A stretch of 17,090 bases of DNA, taken from assembly GCA_034696485.1 (NCBI GenBank), contig JAQIWT010000618.1:1-17090 (forward strand). Reading direction: 5' to 3'. The notes beneath the pieces are model-generated. The model was given only the letters and a program-made list of their open reading frames with translations. It was not told the origin of the DNA and made no database searches. Made by a program: the position numbers and the translations under genes. Shown here one piece after another: positions 1 to 10,287 of this stretch. The stretch comes from Isohypsibius dastychi. Taxonomy: Eukaryota > Tardigrada > Eutardigrada > Parachela > Isohypsibiidae. Every line of letters starts with the position of its first letter. Within the stretch, counting starts at the first letter, position 1.

Positions 1-293
1 TGTATGGGCCAGTGGCCGGCAATGGAAATCATTTTCCATACATCGGGGTGGCCGGGAAATGTCATCGTTCATCGTACGGAAGCGGGAGCATATTCGTTTT
101 CTTGGAATATAACATACCAATCCTCTTCGAGGATCCATATTAGCAGTGTCATTCCGGAGTATCGACCGTCTCATGTAATCGATTGACGCAACAAGGTCAG
201 CTTTTTCCGTAACAATCTTTTCATAAAGCGCAGTCGATCGTATTGAATGATCATTGCACAGACTCAAGTAAACTTTGAAACTCAAGTAATTTT
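1..293 (-). CDS. possible further exon of the NIT receptor, running off the left edge
   Basis: A minus-strand frame is open from a TTCACAG acceptor (exon base 1 at 293) to the window edge, about 97 codons without a stop. The stop just upstream of the acceptor lies in the intron. The translation includes YEKIVTEKADLVASIDYMRR and then SILRND. This resembles the mixed helical stretch before the second membrane helix of NIT receptors, but the resemblance is weak. The intron phase is a problem: this frame needs a phase-1 donor, while the best donor at 349 (GTGAGT) is phase 0 and would give a stop four codons later. A phase-1 donor (G|GTTCAG, near 386) would fix the frame at the cost of about 12 codons. 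Plus-strand frames are also partly open here, so this exon is tentative. Confidence 0.3.
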
Positions 294-349
294 CTGTGAA
301 TTATTGACATCAACAGCAATCCGCACAGAAAATCGCTAGAGCAACTCAC

Positions 350-2227
350 CATGAACCATTGATTGTTCGCTTGCTGTACTGAACCCTTTACCGAATGCAC
401 CACTACCGGTAGCTCTTTGAATGCCTGTAAAACAACCAAACCAATAGTATTTTCATTGCTGAGGAGTGGCTGAATCTCTTGCTCAAGAGCCGACGTGATC
501 ACTGGTGTGATAACTTGCATACACCGCAATCAAACTGTACTCATAATTAGAATAGGAAAGGTCACTGTGTTTATTATGTTTTTCATGCTTATCTGGCCAT
601 TGAAATGCCTGGCTGAGATTAATTTTAGTGGCCTACCTATGCATTCTTTTGCGTGAACAAACAGCTCCAGCGCAAAGAGATACTTCTATAATTTACCACC
701 CGTGTCCCCGGTCAGCTGGACTCCTCGGTTGATAAGCGTCAGAATCAAAGCAATGAAATTGCTGAACCAGATGACCTCTTCCAACGAGTCACGCGTTTCA
801 TTCTTTTTCAATCGATGATCCCATAATGTATTTCTGCCAATGCTATCGTTTCAAGGATGTTCTGTTGACGTTAAGCATATCTTCACTGCATACCTGACAG
901 CGGCTGGAGATCCCAGAGTGCCCACTTCACTGGGTGCACTGGCGGGCCAAGTAGTCACGGCATCAATTGCTTGGTCAGTCAATCTTCTCAAGTCTTGCAA
1001 CTTGGTCCACGTTTCTTCGCTTAAGAATATTTGACGCTGTGATGTTATGTCATTTTTCTTGAAACAGAGATTGTACTAACCTTCTCGAGCCGACAAAGAG
1101 ACTGGAGCAGTAAAATAAACCGGAAAAGTGGCAATGTTAATTATGTGATTTGGAAACACGAGTTGCACACCTGTTCATCCCTCTTTCACGCTGTACACAT
1201 GTGACGATCTGACTGATCTGTACACTGCTTCCTACAGATTCAGCTATGAGTGCCGCTTGATTCCGTGAGCGTAGTGCTCGGTCGATGACGATAGCACACT
1301 GAAATGCAGCAAGTTTATCGTTAAGTTGGTTTGGGCTACTCAAGTGTCAGATGGGCTAATTGAAAACTGAAAACCGTCATGTTGCTGCACGGTAGAAAAT
1401 GTGTATCTCCCTCGAGTACCTTTGCGTTTTCATGCTATGTTTTCATTAATTTTATTGGTTTCCATTTGAGACCAACGGTGAAAAATTCTTCAACGATGGT
1501 TTTTAGTTGTTTATTGGAAGTTAGAAGAAGAAAGGATGCAGGTTCGGTAGACTCACATTGTACCATTTATTCCGACCTAGATAACATCAGCGTCTCCTTT
1601 GTTGACTCTGGCAAACTCGATTGTTTTCTAACTTCTATACTAATATCGAACAAATCTGCGTCTGTCCGGTGGCATCAACAAGTCCATACTGTGCTATTCT
1701 AACGTCATATTAAGTTAACACTCTATACACCTATCAAGATCCACTCACTGGGAAGCCAAATTGATTACCGCATTTGATTAGAAAGGTCAATTTGCAAGCC
1801 ATCTAATCACTGAGATACTTATCAGGGTTTACTCAAAACAAATCGAGCAATGAAGCACCTCGAAGGATTGAAAAATATTTTGAAAGAGAGCTCGCAAAGC
1901 CTTATTGTTTAGGTAAAGAGATGGTCTGTCAGGTAGGGCAGTAATAAGCTCAAATCGTAATTCGCGTGCCGGATCATCACAAAATGAAAAAAACCAGAAT
2001 ATTTTGGGCAGACCATGCAATTTCATCTCAAAATTTTTCCCCAGCAGATTCAATTCTCCGAAAAATGTTTTTACCTGGACAACAAGGATGATAACCGGTA
2101 CCGCAAAGATGATAACTAGCTTCGCAAAGCGTTGTCTCCGCGTTGTTTTGGTGTCCTGTACCATGAACAAAAAATCCCGCGTAACTCCAACGCTGACCGA
2201 GCTTGCCGTAATGGAACGGTTATCCAT
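350..2227 (-). CDS. NIT-domain membrane receptor, partial (sensor half of a receptor guanylate cyclase-like protein)
   Basis: Seven exons can be chained in frame on the minus strand: 2227-2075, 1298-1171, a 21-base microexon 1101-1081, 1019-894, 833-697, 612-541 and 501-350. Residues 1-36 are polar and probably cytoplasmic, residues 37-50 form a transmembrane segment (LVIIFAVPVIILVV), and the sensor follows. The motif VQRERGMNSLFVGS (86-99), with R..TDQAIDAV about 15 residues later, matches the (Q)xERG...S...(R)xxTDxA core of NIT (nitrate/nitrite-sensing) domains. In animals, NIT domains precede a second membrane helix and a guanylate cyclase. Those parts would lie left of the window, so the enzyme is inferred and not seen. 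The frame is open upstream of the chosen ATG to a good acceptor (exon from 2271), so an earlier 5' exon is possible. The second half of the domain is divergent, and the 39-base intron 540-502 is unusually short, so exons 612-541 and 501-350 are less secure. A degenerating copy cannot be excluded. Confidence 0.6.
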
Positions 2228-2271
2228 AATTTTTTTGAAGCTTGTTTCAGAAAATGCTCCAACTGTTCCAG

Positions 2272-3700
2272 CTGAAAGAAATCAGACGGTGGTGAAAATC
2301 AATGATCGACTGCCCATCAAAAAGAAACAGATGTTTAGTTTATCGAACAATGAAGTTTGACCTGCAGCATTCAAAAAGGTTATTTCGGCAGCGGCACAAC
2401 AAAACCTTTGTGCCAGTCTTTAAAGATCACAGAGAATTTTCATCAGCTGGAGCTCCATCGCAATATTGATCTGTTTTTACAAACCGTGTAAATCCTTCAA
2501 TTTACTATTCAGTGGAAGATGCGAAGAACTGCTGTGTAAAGATAATTTCCCATCACGGCTTTAATCAAAGTGTCAAGTATCGTGATAACAGCTTCCTGTG
2601 GTCGTCATTCCGTTCCGGTGTTAAAGGCTCAATGACACTATGGTTTAAATCACAGCGAAGTTGATTCACACGCGTTTCCGGTATAGTATCAGGTCACAGG
2701 TAGTGTTTTTAATAAACCCACATACCACGTAGGCCGAACTCATGTTTTGTCGCACTGTCACTTTCATTACCCCAACACCATAACATAACAGACTTTTGTT
2801 TACCATTTCCGTTGCTATTCTATGCTCGCACGGAATTCCACCCATCCATTAGAGCTTTATTTTCCTATCGTATTAACTTGCTCGATGAACTGCCTTGTTC
2901 GTTTAGGTAGAGTATCTGAGAGCAAGGTCTTCAAAAACAGGAGGTATTAATTTTTTTGTCGTGAAACTGCACGAAATCAATGGAGCATTCAACTATCTCG
3001 GCCCACCGACGACATCGGCATCCGATAATCGGTTCCGAAACTAGGTACGGTCAAAACGCAAATCATTTGATCCGGCTCCCTTTCAATATGCCACATCTGC
3101 TTGTTGAGTTGTTACCCATGTCGGACACACCGAATTTCTGTGACGGTTGTATTACTGCAATACACACTGATGAATTAATGAAGCTTTGTCTTTCTCCGAG
3201 TTGCCAAAAGTTCTAATAAACTGCCATTTTCTATAGTAATCGATTTGGGAAAATTTACCCATCAGCAAATCCCTCTGTTTGACCTTAACTCAAAGTTTGC
3301 TGATTGATGCAACAATCACTCATGGACAACAGACTCACCCGGTATTGTTACAACAACTCATTCCTTCCGAGCAAATAATCATTTGAAAGGCAGCATCCAT
3401 CGCGAATATAAAGTTCAGATACAAATTTTTGCAAAAATAAAACAAACTTCTCAGAAACTCTTTTTGGTATATTTTAACAGGCACATAACAAAATACAAAC
3501 AAAAAACGAAGACCAGACAGGGAAGCTCTTTACTGCATCTTCAAAGAAGAATCGTTCTACCTGGGCTCCAAAATTTAGTTACCACCTCTATGGCTTATTC
3601 AGTCTCGATTAGCATAGGCAGACAGTACTCTGTAACTAAATTTTGGAACCCACGCATAAGACATGTGCTGAACCGAAAGCATAGAGCAGAACAGTTGTAG
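2272..3700. other. intergenic stretch, no gene recognised
   Basis: This stretch lies between two minus-strand genes. The open frames of up to 105 codons show no family motif, no convincing splice-site chain and no signal peptide. It should hold the 3' end of the upstream CaaX gene and the promoter or 5' exons of the NIT gene. Apart from the inverted repeat at 3563-3651, I see nothing structured in it. Confidence 0.5.
3563..3651. repeat. inverted repeat, 20-base arms with a 49-base loop
   Basis: The arm at 3563-3582 and the arm at 3632-3651 are reverse complements at 19 of 20 positions. The core TCCAAAATTTAGTTAC pairs perfectly with GTAACTAAATTTTGGA, and the single difference would be a G-U type wobble in RNA transcribed from one strand. 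The loop contains a further short pairing (CTATG with CATAG). The repeat starts 50 bases beyond the stop codon of the minus-strand CaaX gene and so probably lies in its 3' untranslated region. It could be an RNA hairpin, a solo remnant of a small inverted-repeat element, or a hairpin RNA gene. The long loop is atypical for a microRNA precursor. Confidence 0.7.
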
Positions 3701-5624
3701 CTACGAAATGGTGCAGCAATCGCCGCCTTGCTGCTGCATGTAATTTTCGACAGAAGCACCTGGAGCAGCGACCGGGTCAGGGTACATTCCGTCAACATAG
3801 ACTCGATAGATAGTCAAGAAGGACTGGTCAGATTTCACCGTTTGCGAATCTGGAAATATTCAGTTGGATGAAAAGGTCACGAAATTTCAGCTTGAGTTTC
3901 ACTAACGTTGCCCGCTTCTTCTGTGAGTCTCATTCCACGTGTACATCGTATCAAACCCTTCATACTGCTCCGCTCCACAAAACACTCTCATCGGCAGCGT
4001 CTCCACTGACACCAGTACTGCCCCGGAATCTTTCATCCACTTGCTGATGCGACGTTGAACGTCAAGCTGACATTCGAATGCCGCAGTTTCGCAACATCCT
4101 TGTTCACCATGCATTCCCGGCACGAAGACTTTGCAGTCGAGCTGGGTCGGTCCTAGGAAGAGCAACATTTACATCATTTCGTTCATTTGAATTCCATGTA
4201 CCACTCAATTATTACGAGCTAAATCCCGATGCACAAAGCCAAAATTGTTGCTCTGCCTAGTGAGTACTACTGCCAAATTTCGAAACCCATACTTTTCACA
4301 CAGAAGAACCTGTGAAGAAAGTGCTCAACTTCTCGGCATTTTGTACATCTAGTGGTCCGTTCATTCGTACTGGTAAAACAACGGCTGTACAAAAAATACG
4401 TTCTGTATTGGAGACGTATCGCTCGCATATTTTGAACTTGACCTTCTACAACACCAGAGTAACGTTCTAGGTAATCAAGTTTTCACCACGCTGTAGTGTC
4501 AAATCGGCCACAATACGTGACACCTTCACTACCGCAGTCACGCTACAATCCATAAGCTTCCGTGCAATTGTTAAAACAGTAAGAGGTTATGAATTCTTCT
4601 GCTGTGTTTACCTCGCAAATGAGCCGTGGGATTCCATCCAGGCGCATTGTGGTTCCGTACAACATACGCCGCTCGCAAGTAGCGTACAAAATGCATCCTC
4701 GTATTTCCTTCATTGTAGCTCATTTTCAGCGTGTCGATATCCGCAGTATTGTGCTTGTACGACAGTGTCTGAACGTTGAGCAGACTGAACGCTGGTGGCT
4801 GGGCAGCAATCCACTGGCGGGCTTTGGCAAGTACAGATGGAAACCGCTCAAACGTCGGTTTCTCGAACAATCCACCAGCTGTCAGCATCTGTGGTATGAA
4901 ATCAGCGACACCAACCGTTTCCATCGCAGGCGGTCCGTTGATGTAGAAAATACGAAGGCGGTAGATGAACTGTGGGTTGTGGCTACCACGCTCTTTCCAC
5001 GAAGTCGCAAGAGTGTCAGTTCCGATTTTTACGGCGTCTGTTTCGACGGTGATGATTCGTCCTGGAAGTGGGTTGGATATCAGAGTCTGATTTGCATGAG
5101 CTATGACGACGTCTAAGCGGTCCAGCACGTCGTCTTTGAAAACCCCAGGTTGCACACGTGGAAGAATGTCGAAGAAGCCGATCTGTTGAGGTGAACCCGC
5201 TTGTGGATTCGGCAGCACTTGTAACCAGAGCCTCAATGTGCGAACGAAATAATTCGACCCCTCGCCTTCAAGTCGATTGATTGAAGTGTTAACATCAACG
5301 GCAGCATTGTCGAACATTGACCCATGCTCGACAGTTTCACAAGTTTTCAGGTAGTAACCTGGATTCTGTGCCAGCCAATCGTTCGCACGCTGGAATCAAC
5401 GGTTTGAGAATGATTCACAAATAGGGGAGATTACAGTGGAAACTTACTTTGACAACGGTGGTGAAGTTTTCGTAGATTGAACTTGACAACATTCCACCTC
5501 GCTCCAGACATGCTGGAATGATCTCAGCGCAAAGCAGGCCATTGGGTTGCTGAGTTAACGGAACGGTGCCAGGTTGATCTTTGGCAAATAAACCATACGG
5601 GGGTGGCGGCGAGGAAGGCTCCAT
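3701..5624 (-). CDS. four-repeat protein with C-terminal CaaX box, family not recognised
   Basis: Four exons (5624-5448, 5389-4612, 4152-3907, 3849-3701) join in phase to 449 residues. The start is ATG 5624 in a good context (GAAATGG). There is no signal peptide or membrane segment, so the protein is probably cytosolic. It opens with a short proline-rich stretch (PSSPPPPYG). About 70-80-residue units then recur at roughly residues 50-118, 141-211, 232-303 and 340-421. Each has an amphipathic helix with a W or hydrophobic anchor (ANDWL, RQWIA, SKWMK), a strand with a V(E/Q)T core (CETVEH, TVETDA, NVQTLS, SVETLP), an acidic or glycine turn (WKERG, YNEGN, WNETH) and a closing strand F(V/I)xxLR or YRVY. 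The alternating helix/strand pattern and the last four residues are read directly; the fold is unknown. The end is C-C-T-I-S, a CaaX-type motif (C446-T-I-S449), so farnesylation and membrane association are plausible. The 459-base intron 4611-4153 is longer than the others but phase-compatible. Confidence 0.85.
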
Positions 5625-5649
5625 TTCAAAAGTCAAAAACAGCAACAAA

Positions 5650-6100
5650 CCGGATTGTCGTTGAGGCTACAAATGTCAGCTCGCGGAATATTTTAACGTT
5701 ATCTGATAGTTCTATTACAATGAACAAGTAAACCAAGATAAGCCTCGTTTAATCTTTGTATGAACAGAAACGTTGCATTTCAAACTTTGTGATTACACGA
5801 AGTCTCGTCTGCCTCTGCCCTTGAATTCAAGAGGACAAGTTCAAAGCGTGCGTGAGAGTCAGTCACTCTCGCTCGCTCGCTCGCTCTGTTATCTAGGTCG
5901 GCTGGGGTTATCGATTTTTCCGGCTGCCTGTCTCTGTCTCTGACTTCGACGCAGAGAACCAGTTTTCAAGTTCAGACGTCATAAAGATCTGAATGCCAGC
6001 GATTCACCACGTAGGGCGGTAGAGTATTGCGAGCAGTTTTGTTTACTATTTCTGTGCTACTGCCGAGTTGGTTTCTTCTCACCGCAGAGAGTAAAAATGA
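5650..6100 (-). promoter_or_regulatory. probable 5' flank and promoter of the CaaX gene
   Basis: This segment lies just upstream of the CaaX start. It contains a GAGAGT-N5-ACTCTC inverted repeat (5854-5870) that runs into a (CTCG)n tract (GAGCGAGC on the gene strand, 5868-5886), a TATCGATTT box (5909-5918) and pyrimidine-rich TCTCTGTCTCTG. The pattern is like GAGA/initiator-type promoters, but no TATA box is obvious. Function is inferred from position and composition only. Confidence 0.3.
5868..5886. repeat. (CTCG)n microsatellite
   Basis: Almost five copies of CTCG are read directly. The tract is a short simple repeat next to a GAGAGT/ACTCTC inverted repeat, upstream of the CaaX gene. Confidence 0.9.
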
Positions 6101-7564
6101 TGCACTCCAGCGATTCACTTGAATCGGTCATTGGAAGCGAACGTGTCAGTCAGTAACCAAGAATTCCTCGACTTTGTGACCCTTCCTGCGACCCAGCCTT
6201 ACACACATGTAGTCGTTTCAAATTCTATAGCGGAAATGTATCAAATGGACAGAGAAGGCTGTTTATTTTTTTCAGAGGGAGTTCTGAGACCCAGAATAAT
6301 TCCTAGATACACTACAGTTTTGAAAAAGAGTATCATCTGAAAGTTTAAAGCCAGATTCGACATTTCACCGTTTCGAAAGACGATCTGTTGGCTGGTACTG
6401 CTCTAACACGTGTTACCTATCTCGATACGTCATCTCGATATGGGGTCTGTAGCCCCCAGTCTATCAGGTTCGTGGTCAGTCCTTTGCCCAATCTGTTTGG
6501 CTTGCCAGGTATGTGCATAGATCCGTGACCTTTCAAAGTTTTAGAAGTAACCGCAACGCAGTATAGATACTGTTCAAAACCAGGTACACAATCCGAGAAA
6601 CGGTCACTTTATCCGGAAACGAAGATTCCTTGGAAATCTGTATGAAAACACACAGTTTTACCATGATCCGCAACCAAAGTCAATAGGGAATGGTCAACAG
6701 TCTGGCGCATCTAGTCAGCTTTCCCTGATTCGACTTGCGAATCGCAGTTTCGCTGCACAGCACATTTAGGCATTTTAAATTCGGTAAATTGCGTTAAGTT
6801 TTATTGGTCAAGTTTTTCTCTTTCCAGCGAACAGAACGGGAAGCAGTGATACCAGCACCATCCAAAGCCAAAACAATTCCGAAATGCTCAGTCGCAATAC
6901 TGGGTGCGCTCCGTGACACTTAACATTCGTGACATAAGGTGTCGATTAGAAATCAAAACAAGAGAATTTCATAAAATCCAAAGATCTTTCGGGTATAATG
7001 GATAATATGCAATCTGAACCACGTTAAAGGTCCTTTGACACCATACTACTTTTCTTCGTCAGCTCCAAACTAAGGTATCAAACTGCGTTCTAGAATGTGC
7101 TACATACACGGTTTGTTTTGTTCTATGGAGCTACCAAGATGAGCTGTTGGAATCCTTGGCACATGCCATGAAATAATCGCGTACCCCACACGAATCAAAT
7201 TATGAAAACCAATGCGGGTGATCATAGAAAGAACAAAGCCTTCTCTTACCGCCGTCAGCTTCTGTGACAGCATCATCGTATCTGACAGAAATGCAAGCCT
7301 TTTTTTGGCTGTGTTCACCATATTAGCTCTCCGGGGGCGCAGAAAACCTCAACACTGTCACTCCAGTGCTTTTTCGAATGCATTCGTATGACAAGAAAGC
7401 AGTTCAGACGACCTCATCCTGTTACTTTTTGTACTCTAAAATAGTCCTGTCTTCAAATGCTCAGGCACCTTCTGGATGCTGTCCTTTTCAGGTTTCTACC
7501 AAAACTATCGGAAAATTGAATGAAGCTGCTCAGATCGTTATTTCACTCGTATGCGTGGAATGTC
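6100..7564. other. intergenic stretch between divergent genes, no gene recognised
   Basis: The region lies between the minus-strand CaaX gene and the plus-strand receptor gene. It has only short open frames with no recognisable motif. One minus-strand frame (7323 down to about 7250) ends at a good donor (GCG|GTAAGAG), but I could not chain it to another exon. I see no repeat or RNA gene. Confidence 0.5.
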
Positions 7565-9668
7565 ATGCGTCCGAATGTGCTTTTCATTTTCGTCCTCAAA
7601 ACCGCAATGGCGATTTACGACGTGAAAATTCTCAGTATTGTCCCAGACGCACCGATTGCTCCCGGCCTGATGTATATCGGAGCTGCTCTAGAAATCGGCG
7701 TTGAACAAGCGAATGTAAAGTATGAATCGTTTCTGAACGTGTCGTTGGTGATGGACCATCAAACCGGAAAAACGTGTCTGGATTTCGAGTCGAATAGCTT
7801 GGACTTTACAGCAAGTGAATTTTATAAGATGGACGACGGCCACTCCTGCATGGCAGTTATTGCTTCAGGTGAGTCACCAGAAACCGCTTACTCCTTTGAT
7901 CAAAACATGACGTGATTATCATACTATATCAGTAAATTTGCCAATTTTCAAGGTTGTGAATTTTCTGCTCAAAGACTCACAGCAGGTCGGTGATTTTTTG
8001 TAACATTGTTTGTCTTTTGATGGGCAACTAAAACTCGATTGTATGTACAATAGAATGGAATTCAGTTCACTTTACCATGTGAGTGACCCGGCCGTATCAA
8101 CAGTTTTTTGTTAAAACAGTTTCATATTATAGTGGTATCAGCACGGAAAATCAGAAACGAGCTGTTGATACGAAAGTCGTTCTAGCCAGCGGGTCTTCAA
8201 ACCATTTCTGTGCAGCGGCCATTGCTGTTTGTGTACACAATAAATGGAGGCGTCTTACAATCCTCTATACTGATGGCCCTGTCTATCAAGGCCTGAATCC
8301 CCCTATGGTCTCTATAGCTAGTGAACAGAATATGACAACTGAATCAATGTTCTTCAACTGCAACCAAAACGACTCGATGGTGTCCGCTCTACGATTTGCT
8401 CGTTTTTCAAGCAGAGGTCGGTGTCCACGCTCGTCTACTGTAAATCACCGTAAAAATCTACAACGCTTTTTTAGCGATCTATATTGGTGCATCAACACAG
8501 TGCGTCATCCGTATGCTGGTCAGTGCTGAACATTATCCAAAAATTATGAATTCTAAACAATGTGATATTCGCAGAATTTTGCCAACCTATTGAACATGTC
8601 CCAAGGATACGTATGGAAAACGGTGAAAGTGCTCTCCGTCGGTGAAATATCGATGTGTGTTTTGCAGGCGTACTTTGTGGTTCAAACAGCTCAAATGAAC
8701 ATCTATGGACCTTTGAGTCTCTTTGACAATGCGTCGTCAGATTCGGTAATAGATTCATCACCTTTCAGGATACATGAATAGTTCTATCCTCACAGCAAGT
8801 GGCCATTTTTGAATCAGTCATCTACGTGACTCTTGCCTCGGTTAAATCTGACATACAAAACGTGAACAAAAAGCTCGCCCGGAGAGCTCTTTTGCAGTAC
8901 GGAACCATTTACGAAAACAATATGAAGGTACAAGAACAAAGCTACCTGTGCGGCAACAATTAGGACATCTTGTGATACAGCCACTTGATCTGTATACCGT
9001 GCGAGCAACCTATGATGCAATTGAGTTGTGGACTGCTATGGTTAACTGGAGCCTCTCAGAAACGACACCATGCCGCGGCGACTGGATGGTGCGGCAAATG
9101 ACATCCAAACCTGTTGGGCTGACTACTGGCATGAATTCAATTAACAAGAATGGAGTTGCAATGCTCGAGATTGAGATATTTGCATACAACAGCCAGATAC
9201 GCAGAATGGAGGTCAGGCTGCAACGAGCGTTTTTTCTTTGAAGTAAAAAGTTTTTGGATATGCAGGTGTTTGCCCGGTTTAAGTCTAGCAGCAGAGAACT
9301 GATATGGAGCGAAAAGAGCAAGTATAACTGTTCGAATGTTTTGTTGAATCCCATGCCTGACAGCCGTCTGTGTGACGGGGACGAGTGTACGAGAGGAGGT
9401 ACCGACGGCTACAGAATTATTTAAATGGTGTGTTTATTATTCTATTTATTTTACAGAACAATGGCGAGGGCTCTTGACGCCTGTATTAACAACATTAGGA
9501 TTAGCTCTCATCGGTTTACTTGGAATGTTTTGGTGAGTATTTTTCATTTCAGGACAACGATGATTCACATGCGATCGTGTGTTCTGTAGGTATCAGAAAG
9601 AGAGGAAACTGCAATCGTGGTGGATTCTGGCAAAAGAGTCGATCGTATTTCTCGAGAATTCGGTGTGA
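7565..9668 (+). CDS. ANF-receptor-type single-pass receptor lacking kinase and cyclase domains
   Basis: Ten exons join in consistent phase to 499 residues: 7565-7868, 7953-7985, 8120-8416, 8475-8518, 8575-8745, 8796-8927, 8981-9211, 9266-9398, 9457-9532 and 9590-9668. ATG 7565 begins a signal peptide (hydrophobic NVLFIFVLKTAMA). Family landmarks of the periplasmic-binding-like ANF ligand-binding region follow in order: DVKILSIVPDAP then PGLMYIGAALEIGVEQAN; GCEFSAQRLTAVSYYSGI; FCAAAIAVCVHNKWRRLTIL; MVSALRFARFSSRAIYIGAS; LLNMSQGYVW; ATYDAIELW; and KSSSRELIW near the membrane. A transmembrane helix spans about 454-474 (LLTPVLTTLGLALIGLLGMFW). It is followed by YQKERKLQSWWILAKESIVF and a stop after residue 499. 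This tail looks like the juxtamembrane start of a receptor guanylate cyclase, but the kinase-homology, dimerisation and cyclase domains are absent. The architecture recalls natriuretic peptide clearance receptors (NPR-C). It could be a decoy or clearance receptor or a truncated duplicate; the intact frame across ten exons argues against a dead gene. The ligand is unknown. Confidence 0.88.
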
Positions 9669-10014
9669 ATGAGAAGATGAGAAACAGTTTTAGATGGAAA
9701 GATTTAGCACCAACCTGGCCTGAGTTCGCAATCTGGACACTTTGTGCCTGCAATTTCGGTTTCCTGAGGTTTCTTGGGCTCTGTTAACTCTGATAGGTCT
9801 GCTAACCATATGAAAATCCGCATCCAGATAACATTTTTGGGCTATGATTGAACAAAACAAAACCTTGAGGAGGGGAGGGGGCCCAAGTTTGAAAAAGTGA
9901 ATAGCGCCGAAGGTCACGCTCACGCGGGCAGTCGATCCAGTCCTATCACAACTCATTTGGCATATGTTATTTCACAAATGCGGTGATGGCCATATTCGCC
10001 GCTCAACACAATAT

Positions 10015-10040
10015 GGTTACATAACCACGGTTAGGTAACC
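10015..10040. promoter_or_regulatory. two tandem palindromes GGTTA-N2-TAACC
   Basis: GGTTACATAACC (10015-10026) and GGTTAGGTAACC (10029-10040) are both near-perfect dyads of the same half-site, with starts 14 bases apart. The first has a PAR-bZIP-like core (GTTACATAAC). They lie about 330 bases upstream of the first PAN start. A role as a dimeric transcription-factor site is inference. Confidence 0.35.
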
Positions 10041-10287
10041 GTCTCACCGCGATTCGGCTTGGCGGCAGTGTTAAATTTCTTCAAACCGCAACTCCACACG
10101 CGATACTAGGGATAAAACAAACCGTTACTCAACCGACAACAACTTAAAGAGTCGAAGCGGCAATTGAAACAACCGGTAGGAATACAAACGTTGAGCCACT
10201 ATTAGTCAGAATTGTTACGAGCCTGAAAAAGCATTGACGATTTAACCGAGCTGGCTCGAACTTTGGACGCACTTTTGAGAAGAATCA

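Noticed and set aside
4589-5116. Plus-strand open frame of 175 codons
   Set aside because: It lies antisense to the large coding exon of the CaaX gene, has no motif or signal peptide, and is explained as a shadow of that exon.
7100-7323. Minus-strand open frame ending in a good splice donor
   Set aside because: No family motif, no partner exon in phase, and composition like the surrounding non-coding DNA.
9869-9881. G-rich run that might form a quadruplex
   Set aside because: Only three G runs are present and the first has just two Gs, so a stable four-tract structure is not supported.
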